A stretch of DNA of 41,978 nt. Source: Bacteroidota bacterium. Its GTDB lineage: Bacteria; Bacteroidota; Bacteroidia; J057. Made by a program: the position numbers and the translations under genes. A model generated the notes under the pieces. That model was given only the letters and a program-made list of their open reading frames with translations, was not told the origin of the DNA and did no database searches. Location of the stretch: assembly GCA_020438265.1 (NCBI GenBank), contig JAGQVA010000002.1, forward strand, positions 1-41,978. Reading direction: 5' to 3'. Shown piece by piece: positions 26,479-35,309 of this stretch. Numbering within the stretch: the first letter of the stretch is position 1; every line of letters begins with the position of its first letter.

Positions 26479-27312
26479 TCAGGCTCTTTCAATCTGCCGA
26501 AGGAGATTTTCCCATTGTAGCGTTTTTTCCTGATTTTTTTGCTTACGGTAGCAGATAATGATGTTTTTAATCAATTCTTTAAGAATCTTTTCACGAGGAG
26601 AAGGTTCATAAAAATTTGTGTTTTCCTGGGTTTTTAAGTCTTTGAGATATCTTGTCAAATCTTTTTTTGTAAAGAGTGCTCCCTTATTGAATGCATCAAT
26701 GTAGAGATTATCTCCGGCGCCAGGGACAGTCAATACAAAATATCCCGGAAGGACAATTCCCTGAACATTTAATGATAATTCCTGACAAATAATCATATAA
26801 AGGAGAGAAAGAGAAATCGGACTCCCCAATTTTTTTTCGAGAATGTCATTGAGAAAATATCTTTTTGGACTATACAGATTTTTTTCATCGCCTTTAAACC
26901 TTTCCCGCTCAAATAACATTCTTGAAACCAAACGCAGTTTTTCTGCAATATTCATGTGGTCCCGGGTCTCCAGAAAGGTCAGGTGTACGATGCGATTGAT
27001 TGCATGTTTATATTCAATATAATCGAGTGAAGGATAATTATACTGAGTTACTAAAAACCATGCTTTAAGGAAGGACTCATCACTATTTTTCCACTCGATA
27101 AGCTCATCAATAATATTTTTTGATTGTATAACCTGGATAATATCTTCAATTCTGGTCTGGATAATTTGGTTGTTCTCCTCTTCCCAGGCTTTCTCCAGCC
27201 GGGGAATTATTTGGTCTCCCATGGAAACAAGTTTCTGCTCAATATGATCGCCGATGTTGGGGTCGTCATCTTCGAGCAGACTAATTAAGGCTTTAAATTC
27301 CGTATCTTTCAT
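26479..27312 (-). CDS. SirB1-like transglutaminase-core protein
   Basis: A 277-residue cytoplasmic protein. The N-terminal 90 residues are helical and HEAT-like (ISLLEDDDPNIGDHIEQKL). The central and C-terminal part matches the SirB1/Transglut_core2 family, with LNDILEKKLGSPISLSLLYMIICQELSLNVQGIVLPGYFVL followed by a phenylalanine-tyrosine-rich FNKGALFTKKDL segment. The family has a transglutaminase-like fold, often without an intact catalytic triad, and no settled function. It sits 53 bp downstream of the carboxyltransferase gene and 73 bp upstream of the LytTR gene on the same strand. Confidence 0.78.
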   Translation of the reverse strand: MKDTEFKALISLLEDDDPNIGDHIEQKLVSMGDQIIPRLEKAWEEENNQIIQTRIEDIIQVIQSKNIIDELIEWKNSDESFLKAWFLVTQYNYPSLDYIEYKHAINRIVHLTFLETRDHMNIAEKLRLVSRMLFERERFKGDEKNLYSPKRYFLNDILEKKLGSPISLSLLYMIICQELSLNVQGIVLPGYFVLTVPGAGDNLYIDAFNKGALFTKKDLTRYLKDLKTQENTNFYEPSPREKILKELIKNIIICYRKQKNQEKTLQWENLLRQIERA

Positions 27313-27365
27313 GATCTATTCCTCTTTATCATAACACAGTTTCCGCACAAGTCTTTGATTTTCAA

Positions 27366-29018
27366 CTAAGTCTGTATCACTCCGGGATTAAACGGCCTGA
27401 GTTCTGGATTCAGATTTGCAGCTTCAATTCCGGTTGAAATAATCTGTCGGGTATCAAGGGGATCAATAATTCCATCAACCCAAAGTCTGGCTGCCCCATA
27501 ATAGGGTGATGTCTGCTTATTATAACGATTCGTAATTTCATTAAGCAGCTTTTCTTCTGCCTGTGGATCAATTTCTTCTCCTTTTTTCTTGAGCGAAGAA
27601 ACTTGAATCTGGAGCAACGTTTTGGCAGCCTGTGCGCCTCCCATTACTGCAATTTGTGCTGAAGGCCAGGCGAAAATAAGTCTTGGATCATAGGCTTTGC
27701 CGCACATCGCATAATTACCTGCTCCATAAGAATTACCGATGATAAATGTAAATTTGGGTACCACTGAGTTGGCAACAGCGTTGACCATTTTTGCACCATC
27801 CTTGATAATCCCTCCATGCTCAGATTGCGAACCCACCATAAATCCGGTTACATCTTGCAAGAAGACCAGGGGGATTCTCTTTTGGTTGCAGTTCAGGATG
27901 AAGCGGGCAGCTTTATCCGCAGAATCACTGTATATAACTCCTCCAAACTGCATTTCTTTTTTTGCATTCGTGACTACCTGACGCTGATTCGCTACAATAC
28001 CTACTGCCCAACCGTCAATCCTGGCATAAGTGGTAATAATTGTTTTTCCGTAATCAGCTTTGTACTCATCAGCACTGTCAGCATCAATCAGACGATTGAT
28101 AATATCCCACATATCGTACTGATCAGTACGTTTTGAGGGTAATATACCCATGATTTCTTTTGGCGTAAACTGCGGCAAAACAGGCTTTTCCCGATTAAAT
28201 CCTGCAACCGGTTTATCTCCGATTTTAGAAATAATTGACCTTATTTTTTCCAGACAGGTTTTGTCATCCGGCATTTTATAATCCGTAACCCCGGAAATTT
28301 CGCTATGAGTACTTGCCCCTCCCAGGGTTTCAATATCCACATCTTCGCCAATTGCTGACTTGACAAGGTATGGCCCAGCTAAAAAAACAGAACCAGTACC
28401 GTCAACAATCAGTGCTTCATCACTCATTATAGGTAGGTAAGCCCCACCGGCAACACATGGGCCCATGATGGCCGCTATCTGAACAATCCCCATGCTGCTC
28501 ATGACAGCATTATTGCGGAAAATTCTTCCAAAATGTTCTTTATCCGGAAAAATTTCATCCTGCATCGGAAGAAATACACCTGCACTGTCAACCAGATAAA
28601 TAATAGGTAAATGATTTTCAATGGAAATTTCCTGAGCACGCAGGTTTTTCTTGGCAGTCATTGGAAACCAGGCTCCGGCCTTAACGGTCGCATCATTAGC
28701 TACAAGCATACACAGACGCCCGGAAACGCGCCCTATGCCCGTAACTACTCCGGCAGAGGGACAACCTCCATATTCTTCATACATGCCTTCTGCCGCTAAT
28801 GCGCCTATTTCAATGAAATCGTTTTTATCATCCAGTAAAAGACCTATTCGTTCTCTTGCTGTCAGCTTTCCTTTTGCTTTATGTTTGGCAGTAGATTTTT
28901 CACCGCCACCCTGGAAGACTTTTTGTAATCGGTAATTAAGTTTCCTGAGAAGCTCTCTGTTATGGTCTTCGTTTAAATTAAAGTTTAGATCTGTTAGTTG
29001 ATATGATGATTCAGGCAC
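27366..29018 (-). CDS. Acyl-CoA carboxylase carboxyltransferase subunit, methylcrotonyl-CoA-type
   Basis: A 550-residue carboxyltransferase that moves CO2 from carboxybiotin to an acyl-CoA. It opens with GGGEKSTAKHKAKGKLTARERI, then the N-terminal crotonase-like half (EEYGGCPSAGVVTGIG, LRAQEISIENHLPIIYLVDSAG, MGPCVAGGAYLPIMSDEALIV) and the C-terminal half (FLQDVTGFMVGSQSEHGGIIKDGAKMV, GNSYGAGNYAMCGKAYDPR). The pattern VKAGAWFPMTAKKNLRAQE is closest to methylcrotonyl-CoA carboxylase beta (leucine breakdown), but propionyl- or acetyl-CoA use cannot be excluded. A biotin carboxylase partner is not in the window. I prefer the GTG at 29018; a TTG at 29063 adds 15 odd residues. Confidence 0.88.
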   Translation of the reverse strand: MPESSYQLTDLNFNLNEDHNRELLRKLNYRLQKVFQGGGEKSTAKHKAKGKLTARERIGLLLDDKNDFIEIGALAAEGMYEEYGGCPSAGVVTGIGRVSGRLCMLVANDATVKAGAWFPMTAKKNLRAQEISIENHLPIIYLVDSAGVFLPMQDEIFPDKEHFGRIFRNNAVMSSMGIVQIAAIMGPCVAGGAYLPIMSDEALIVDGTGSVFLAGPYLVKSAIGEDVDIETLGGASTHSEISGVTDYKMPDDKTCLEKIRSIISKIGDKPVAGFNREKPVLPQFTPKEIMGILPSKRTDQYDMWDIINRLIDADSADEYKADYGKTIITTYARIDGWAVGIVANQRQVVTNAKKEMQFGGVIYSDSADKAARFILNCNQKRIPLVFLQDVTGFMVGSQSEHGGIIKDGAKMVNAVANSVVPKFTFIIGNSYGAGNYAMCGKAYDPRLIFAWPSAQIAVMGGAQAAKTLLQIQVSSLKKKGEEIDPQAEEKLLNEITNRYNKQTSPYYGAARLWVDGIIDPLDTRQIISTGIEAANLNPELRPFNPGVIQT

Positions 29019-29075
29019 GTAAGTCAGAATTAAATAATATTCCTTATTCAGAATGAAAAACAAAAAAGTTCAAAA

Positions 29076-30206
29076 TTAGTTTTCCGCTTCTGCTGGTTCA
29101 AGTTTTTGTTCCATTTTTTTATTCTCAGGGGGATTTTTCGGTTTGGGCGCAGGGTTCTTAAAGACCCGACTGATCCATCTTGGGAGTAGAAAAATGCCAA
29201 TCAAAAGGTAGGGATAATAACTGATTATTCGCCAAACGGTAGCCAGAATTAATTCTAATCCCGCTGGAGAGAATTCCGAAAACAGGTTGGCAAACAGGCT
29301 TTCGGCAACACCTGAACTTCCAGGGGTAGGGGAGACAATCATTACTACAAACATAATTGCCTGCCTGCCAAATGCAACCAGATGCTGATAGATACTCAAT
29401 AATGAAAATGCAGCAAGCACACAATTGAGCACCAGATAACGTCCCATCCAGGCGATAAAGGTTGCTGCACCTGCTTCTAGCCAGTATGAAAATTTCTTTT
29501 TGCGAAATTCATTTGCTGAAACCAGGAGGTCATTGGCCATATTAAATCCCGAACGTTGCCACCTTTTTAGCAACCGGGTAGAGAAAAGGCGTTTAAAAAC
29601 CCGGCTGGTACCATTTGGACGAATGAATAAGGCAAAAGCCAGAAAAAGTGTGTAGCAAAATATAATCCCATAGGCAGCCCAAAAGCTGATAATCAGGCCC
29701 ATCCCAAAAGCTCCTGTATCATCATTAACAGGGCCAAATATATCGGCCTGTCCTACCACAATCAGCACAAGGGGCAACATGACCAGATAGAATACCTCAT
29801 CCAGAAAAATAGTTACAAAGACAATGGCGGTGCTCCTGCCAGCGGTGATTTTCTCTTTCATCAGCATAAAAATAGCTACTGCTGAACCGCCTACCACCGA
29901 CGGGGTAAGTGAAGAGGCAAATTCCCAGAGCAGAGTTACTTCAATCGCACTGCGCCAGGAGAGTTTTTGGTCTGTCAGAATCCGCATTCTCCAGATATAA
30001 CCAACATCGCGAATAATCATGACCAGAAAACCGAGGATAATCCATCCCAGGACTGATCCTGACCAATTGATTTCATGAATGGGGTTGATGCCTTCCTGTC
30101 GAATTTGATAAATAGCATAAGCAAACACAGCAACTCCGATTAAGAGAGGCCATAATAAGCGGCTTGGGCGGAGTTGGTTTAAAATTTTTGGTTTACTTTC
30201 TGCCAT
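29076..30206 (-). CDS. Flippase-like membrane protein (LPG synthase TM / UPF0104 family)
   Basis: A 376-residue integral membrane protein with about eight spans. Family features are a conserved R in IRDVGYIWRMRILTDQKLSWRSAIEVTLLWEFASSLTPSVVGGSAVAIFML and the late loop IVSPTPGSSGVAESLFANLF. This family contains the flippase domain of lysylphosphatidylglycerol synthase and YbhN-like or AglD-like proteins linked to lipid-linked sugar transfer. The C-terminus is a charged Lys/Pro/Glu tail. The ArnT-like glycosyltransferase lies 100 bp upstream, so a joint role in lipid or glycan modification is plausible but inferred. Confidence 0.82.
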   Translation of the reverse strand: MAESKPKILNQLRPSRLLWPLLIGVAVFAYAIYQIRQEGINPIHEINWSGSVLGWIILGFLVMIIRDVGYIWRMRILTDQKLSWRSAIEVTLLWEFASSLTPSVVGGSAVAIFMLMKEKITAGRSTAIVFVTIFLDEVFYLVMLPLVLIVVGQADIFGPVNDDTGAFGMGLIISFWAAYGIIFCYTLFLAFALFIRPNGTSRVFKRLFSTRLLKRWQRSGFNMANDLLVSANEFRKKKFSYWLEAGAATFIAWMGRYLVLNCVLAAFSLLSIYQHLVAFGRQAIMFVVMIVSPTPGSSGVAESLFANLFSEFSPAGLELILATVWRIISYYPYLLIGIFLLPRWISRVFKNPAPKPKNPPENKKMEQKLEPAEAEN

Positions 30207-30306
30207 TTGAAATTGTAGGTAACTATAAGTACAGATGATCTGATGAGCAGTGAAGTTGGGAATTTCCCCAGAGGATAACCATCAAAAGCTACCATAAGGT
30301 GATTAT

Positions 30307-32016
30307 TTAAGAACCACCTGCGAAAGCTTTTTGTTTAATGGAATTATTTGCTCTAAGAATGGCATTACTTTTTCTTACAAAAAAAACAAAACCAGCAGAT
30401 CGATATAGCTCTTCAAAGTTACGAAATCTTTTCTTGAAGGTATCGTTTATTTTGTGCTCTTTGACCACCAGATAAACATCTTTATCAATTTCCCCCTGAG
30501 CCAGCCACTGATAATCATTTGAATTTTCATTTTCAGGAGGGAGGACTTTTGCATAAAAATAGGGTAAGTAGCTTTTATAGCCTGAAATGAGGATATACAC
30601 ATCTTTTCCGGCAAGCCCGGAAAAAAACTCCAGGGGAGCTCCCTGAGTATATTGGGCTACTTTTGGGACCGTAACTTTAAACTGAGCGTTTACAAAAAAG
30701 ATCGTTAAAGCTACCTGAAGATATAAATACATATTCCATTTTTTTCTGATCAATAGAAATAAGTTAACAAGGATTCCTGCCAGAAAAAACGCACCAATCA
30801 TCCATTCAAATCCTGACCATTCAATCTCAGCAGTTAAATTCGCTTTGGTAAAAGGATCTTTGATCAAATCTATGATTTCAGGTAAATGAGTTTGGGCATA
30901 ATTTATGGAAGTCGGTAAAATTCCCCAGACAATAATTCCTAAGGCAAGAAGAACATAACTATCCCATTTTACTGTCTGATTCCCCTTTTTTAATTCATAA
31001 AAAAAGTCAGCCGCAAGGAATGCTCCCGGAAAATAGAGAAGGGAAGAGTAATGAACAATTTTGGTTCTGACAATTGAAAAAAGAATCAATACCACCCAAA
31101 ACCATACGATCATAAACCTTCTTACCATTCGCTCCTGTTCTATCCCTGTGCGAAGAAACATTCCTCTGAATACAAATGCAGACATAGGAAAACAACCCAG
31201 AAGAAAGACAAAAAAGTGATAATAAAAAGGTTGTTCGTGCCCTGCAACGTTTTGATTAAATAATTCTAATTGATAGGTGATGAATGAATGGATAAAGGAG
31301 GGCCCGTGAACAACTGTTTCTATTCCATACCATCCAGCCACAACAATTACCCATGCAATCAGGAAGGTAAATATGGCTAGCCAGGGAAACCGGGACCTAT
31401 CAAAAATAATTTTATAAATCAGGTAAATGAATCCCGTAACGAGTAAGGCAACCGGACCTTTGGTAAGGGTTGCAACCCCGATCCAAAAACCTGCACCCCA
31501 GGGACCTGAGTCTTTTCTGGCCTTTTCCCGATCGCGTTGATGAAGAAAATCAAAACGCAGGATTTGCATCAATCCCAGAAATATGAAAAAATTAAAGGTT
31601 GGATCAATGATTCCTGTTTTAAAATAAATAACCGGAAGCATGGTTCCCAGGTAGAAACCTGACAAAATATATCCAAAAAACCTGTCTCGAAAATACAGCC
31701 CGTTAAAATACAGGGCCAGTACAGTAAATACGCCAATTATAGCATTGGGAAAGCGGGCGGCGAACTCATTGACCCCAAAAATTTTCATTGACAACACCTG
31801 AAGCCAGAAAAACAGGGGTGGTTTTTCGTAAAAAGGCTCATAATTGATCTGTACCTGAAGATAATTCCCACTGACGATCATTTCCCTTGCCGCTTCAGCG
31901 AAATTGATCTCATCCCAATCAAATAGGGGAGGAGCTCCCAGAAACAATATAAAGCCTATGAGAGCGATCAAGCCCAATATGGCTGCATCTCTGATATTGA
32001 TATGGTGAATAATCAT
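30307..32016 (-). CDS. ArnT-like (GT39/GT83) membrane glycosyltransferase
   Basis: A 569-residue GT-C protein with about twelve spans and a C-terminal soluble part (from about residue 460). The first loop has the hallmark LFDWDEINFAEAAREMIVSGN, then YEPFYEKPPLFFW, as in ArnT and dolichyl-phosphate mannosyltransferases. A second loop motif is FKTGIIDPTFNFFIFLG. These enzymes use undecaprenyl-phosphate sugars to modify lipid A or proteins; donor and acceptor here are unknown. It is co-directional with the flippase-like gene (100-bp gap) and follows the DUF4301 gene by 54 bp. Confidence 0.85.
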   Translation of the reverse strand: MIIHHINIRDAAILGLIALIGFILFLGAPPLFDWDEINFAEAAREMIVSGNYLQVQINYEPFYEKPPLFFWLQVLSMKIFGVNEFAARFPNAIIGVFTVLALYFNGLYFRDRFFGYILSGFYLGTMLPVIYFKTGIIDPTFNFFIFLGLMQILRFDFLHQRDREKARKDSGPWGAGFWIGVATLTKGPVALLVTGFIYLIYKIIFDRSRFPWLAIFTFLIAWVIVVAGWYGIETVVHGPSFIHSFITYQLELFNQNVAGHEQPFYYHFFVFLLGCFPMSAFVFRGMFLRTGIEQERMVRRFMIVWFWVVLILFSIVRTKIVHYSSLLYFPGAFLAADFFYELKKGNQTVKWDSYVLLALGIIVWGILPTSINYAQTHLPEIIDLIKDPFTKANLTAEIEWSGFEWMIGAFFLAGILVNLFLLIRKKWNMYLYLQVALTIFFVNAQFKVTVPKVAQYTQGAPLEFFSGLAGKDVYILISGYKSYLPYFYAKVLPPENENSNDYQWLAQGEIDKDVYLVVKEHKINDTFKKRFRNFEELYRSAGFVFFVRKSNAILRANNSIKQKAFAGGS

Positions 32017-32070
32017 TGGAAAAGCAAAGATAAGTGAAAATGAGGGCTTATCTCCTTTTCTTCATTTCAA

Positions 32071-33612
32071 TTAGTTTTGATGTTGCTCTCTTAAAAGATC
32101 GTTTACCGTTTTTACCGGATTAAACGTTTCAATAGGAACCTCAACGAAAATAGTATTCCAGTCAGACATAGCTCCGTTCCAAAGTCCGGGAAGTTCCTGC
32201 GCTTTTAATTCTTTCCCGTCTTTTGATTTGCCAGAAATAAATCCGGTTTGAGGATCACGGTATTTCAAGAGATTAAAGGCATTGCCATTTTGATCCTTGA
32301 AACTGCAGATCAGGTCAACGGGGTTAAAATGGGTTGCATTTTGCATAAGGCTGTTTTGCGTAGGATCGTTTTGATCAATTTGCGCACTTTCTGCAATTTG
32401 CAATGATACGGACCCGTCATTATTTTCAGCCCAGAAAGGCCCTCCCCCAGGTTCCCCTTCATTTTTGACCATTCCACAGATTCTTATCGGGCGATTTAAT
32501 TTATTTTTGAGATAGCTTACCTTTTCTGTTTTGGAATAAGAGCTATAACCCGATGGGGGAAGTAGGCAGATTTCTTTTTCAAGGAAACTTTCAATTTCAG
32601 CCAGATCTACATCCTGATTATTCTCCAAAACGCTCAGGTAATGGAATATTTTATGTTGAAAGTCCAGCAATACACCAGCCAGAGCTTTTTTATAAGTATA
32701 AGTTATACCTTTAATTTTATCAGGAACGACATTATCAATGTTTTTAATAAATACAATGTCAGCATCAATTTCATTCAAATTTTCAATCAATGCTCCATGA
32801 CCTCCTGGACGGAATAGGATCGTTCCATCTGATTCGCGGAAGGGCTGGTTTTCCAGATCTACAGCTATTGTGTCAGTTGATGGTTTTTGTTCTGAATAAG
32901 ATACATCAATAGAAACACCGAAATGATCTTCGATGCTGGTCTTCTTGGCATTTATATGAGAAGTGAACTTTTGGCGGTGTTCAGGAGATACCGTTAAATG
33001 CAAATAGGCTTTCCCGCCTTTTGTAGTTCCATAATTAGCTGCCTCCACCAAATGCTCTAATGCAGGAGTGCGGCTGGTGTCTCCATAAGAATGAAAGGCT
33101 AATAAACCTTTGGGTAAGCTTCCGTAGTCAAGACCTTTTTCTGTGAGGAGGTATTCAACAATCAGAGCATGTTTCTTTTGTTCGATAAGTTCGGAAATGG
33201 AACCATGATCTTTCAAAGCCTCCTGCAATTCATCAAAAAAAGCAAAATCTTCGATCCTCTGAAAAAAATTAAAAACAGATTGGAATCCCTGATCACTTTC
33301 CAGTTTTGCCTGGTCTTTGTCAGTACCTTTATAGCTCTCCATAAAGGAAAAAAGTGATTTAAACATGCGACTGGCAGCTCCGGAAGCAGGAACAAATTTC
33401 ACTACTTTTTTATTTGGCAAATTTGTTTCATATAACCTGGAAAAATGCTCAATCTGAGACTGATTCAGTTTGATGATCCCATCTCCAATTGTAGCCGCTT
33501 TGACGACTTTCAGAAAAGGGAAACCAGTTTGGAAGTTTTTAATTTGTAGTTCTACTTCACTGAGGCTTGAACCTCTTTCTTCAATTTGGGCAAGGTCTTT
33601 TTCAAAAAACAT
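32071..33612 (-). CDS. DUF4301 family protein
   Basis: A 513-residue cytoplasmic protein of the DUF4301 family. It contains VKFVPASGAASRMFKSLFSFM at about residues 72-92, which resembles the nucleotide-binding loop of sugar nucleotidyltransferases. Later come LAFHSYGDTSRTPALEHLVEAANYG and FRPGGHGALIENLNEIDADIVFIKNIDNV, a pattern like the sugar/metal site of UDP-sugar pyrophosphorylases. No reaction is established. I use the ATG at 33612; a TTG seven codons upstream is open. It lies downstream of xylB and tkt on the same strand (155-bp gap), so a link to sugar metabolism is possible. Confidence 0.78.
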   Translation of the reverse strand: MFFEKDLAQIEERGSSLSEVELQIKNFQTGFPFLKVVKAATIGDGIIKLNQSQIEHFSRLYETNLPNKKVVKFVPASGAASRMFKSLFSFMESYKGTDKDQAKLESDQGFQSVFNFFQRIEDFAFFDELQEALKDHGSISELIEQKKHALIVEYLLTEKGLDYGSLPKGLLAFHSYGDTSRTPALEHLVEAANYGTTKGGKAYLHLTVSPEHRQKFTSHINAKKTSIEDHFGVSIDVSYSEQKPSTDTIAVDLENQPFRESDGTILFRPGGHGALIENLNEIDADIVFIKNIDNVVPDKIKGITYTYKKALAGVLLDFQHKIFHYLSVLENNQDVDLAEIESFLEKEICLLPPSGYSSYSKTEKVSYLKNKLNRPIRICGMVKNEGEPGGGPFWAENNDGSVSLQIAESAQIDQNDPTQNSLMQNATHFNPVDLICSFKDQNGNAFNLLKYRDPQTGFISGKSKDGKELKAQELPGLWNGAMSDWNTIFVEVPIETFNPVKTVNDLLREQHQN

Positions 33613-33767
33613 ACAGAGGAATTTTAATGGCAATAATCTCTACAAAGTTGTCGAAAACCTTTCCAAGATACAATGATATTTTATGAAGAATTTATAAGAG
33701 CTTCTTAATATGAACCATTGGGATCAATAATGCTCAGGAAAAAGGAATTATTTGAGCTTTGCATTAC

Positions 33768-35252
33768 TTATTTCAGATATTGGGATAAGGCCATTTTCCA
33801 ATTCTTATATGCTTGACGATAAGAGTCATGTTTTTCTACATCTGGTTCAATTTCGCTTTCCACTTCTAATCCAAGAAAAGCTTCCTCAAAAGAATGATAA
33901 AAACCGGATCCGATACCAGCGCCCCTGGCTGCTCCCTGGGCTCCATCTGTGTTTAAAAGCTGAATAGGGACATTGGCTGTAGAAGAAAGGGTATTGCGAA
34001 AGATCTCACTTAAAAACATATTTGCTTTTCCTGCACGAATAACGGTAGGAGAAAGGCCCATTTCCTGCATAATCTCCATTCCATAAATAAAGGAAAAAAC
34101 AATTCCTTCCTGAGCTGCCCTTAGCACATGTCCTCGGTGATGACGATTAAATTGGAGACCATGTATGCTGGCACCTGGATTTTTATTACCAAGAACTCTT
34201 TCCGCCCCATTTCCAAAAGGAAATATATAAACACCATCAGAACCTATGGGTACCTGATCTGCAAGCTGATTCATGTTTTCGTAATCCCAATCAGCATTAA
34301 GATTGTGTTTCAGCCAGCTATTCAAAATTCCACTTCCATTCACACATAATAAAATACCCAGTCGGTTTAGGTCTGAACGATGGTTAACATGTGCGAAAGT
34401 ATTCACCCGGGAAAGCGGATCATATCGAACTTCTTCGGTAACTCCGTAAACGACTCCGGATGTTCCAGCTGTTGCGGCGATATCCCCCGGGTTTAGAACA
34501 TTGAGTGAAAGGGCGTTATTGGGTTGGTCTCCAGCCCGGTAGGAGATATGAATGCCCTGTGGAAGTCCCAGTTCTGCTGCTGCCTTAGAGCTCAGTTTTC
34601 CCTGAATTGAAAATGTATCGACCAATTTAGGCAAAATTGAAGACTCAAATCCATAATAATCCAGGAGGAGATTTGCAGATTGGTTTTCCTTAAAATCCCA
34701 AAAAATACCTTCAGAAAGCCCGGAAATGGTGGTGTTTACCTCTCCGGTTAATTTCATAGCGATATAATCTCCCGGAAGCATAATTTTATCTACTTTTTCA
34801 AAGATTGCTTGTTCATTTTCCTTTACCCACTTCAATTTTGAAGCGGTGAAATTACCAGGAGAGTTTAGAAAATGAGCAAGGCATCGGGCTTCTCCAATAT
34901 CGGTAAAAGCTTTTTCTCCAATTTCCACTGCTCTGCTGTCACACCAGATAATTGATTCTCTCAGGACATTTTGATTTTTATCAACCATGACCAATCCATG
35001 CATTTGATAGGATATGCCAATTGCGCCAATTTGAGTTGGGTCTACTTTAGGATTTTGGAGTAAATCCTTAGTTGCATGTTTTAGACATGACCACCAGGTT
35101 TCCGGATCTTGTTCGGCCCAGCCCGGGTGGAGAGCTTTCATGGACAGTTCTGTTTTAGGATAAAAGGTGGAAGCCAGGTTTTGACCAGTTTCTCCATCGA
35201 TGATAGCTGCTTTTACCGAAGAGCTGCCAATATCATAGCCGAGTAGTAGCAT
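33768..35252 (-). CDS. xylB: Xylulokinase
   Basis: A 494-residue FGGY-family kinase that makes D-xylulose 5-phosphate. It shows the N-terminal phosphate loop LGYDIGSSSVKAAIID, the substrate motif YQMHGLV, IIWCDSRAV, the catalytic-type Asp in YRAGDQPNNAL, ATAGTSGVVYG, and the C-terminal ATP site IRAGKANMFLSEIFRNTLSSTANVPI. The MHG and GDQ motifs favour xylulokinase over glycerol kinase. It follows tkt after 57 bp with a hairpin in the gap. No xylose isomerase or transporter lies in the window, so the source of xylulose is not shown. Confidence 0.9.
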   Translation of the reverse strand: MLLLGYDIGSSSVKAAIIDGETGQNLASTFYPKTELSMKALHPGWAEQDPETWWSCLKHATKDLLQNPKVDPTQIGAIGISYQMHGLVMVDKNQNVLRESIIWCDSRAVEIGEKAFTDIGEARCLAHFLNSPGNFTASKLKWVKENEQAIFEKVDKIMLPGDYIAMKLTGEVNTTISGLSEGIFWDFKENQSANLLLDYYGFESSILPKLVDTFSIQGKLSSKAAAELGLPQGIHISYRAGDQPNNALSLNVLNPGDIAATAGTSGVVYGVTEEVRYDPLSRVNTFAHVNHRSDLNRLGILLCVNGSGILNSWLKHNLNADWDYENMNQLADQVPIGSDGVYIFPFGNGAERVLGNKNPGASIHGLQFNRHHRGHVLRAAQEGIVFSFIYGMEIMQEMGLSPTVIRAGKANMFLSEIFRNTLSSTANVPIQLLNTDGAQGAARGAGIGSGFYHSFEEAFLGLEVESEIEPDVEKHDSYRQAYKNWKMALSQYLK

Positions 35253-35274
35253 TTGTATTTGGTTGGAAAGTGAA

Positions 35275-35297
35275 GACTGAAGAAAATCTCTTCAGCC
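35275..35297 (-). terminator. Hairpin between tkt and xylB
   Basis: The arms 35275-35283 and 35289-35297 form a 9-bp stem with one G-U pair on the minus strand, with a 5-base loop. The T-run after it on the minus strand is poor (CTTCACTTTCC does not hold one), so it may be an RNA-processing or attenuating structure and not a full terminator. Confidence 0.4.
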
Positions 35298-35309
35298 TTT
35301 ATTTAGTTT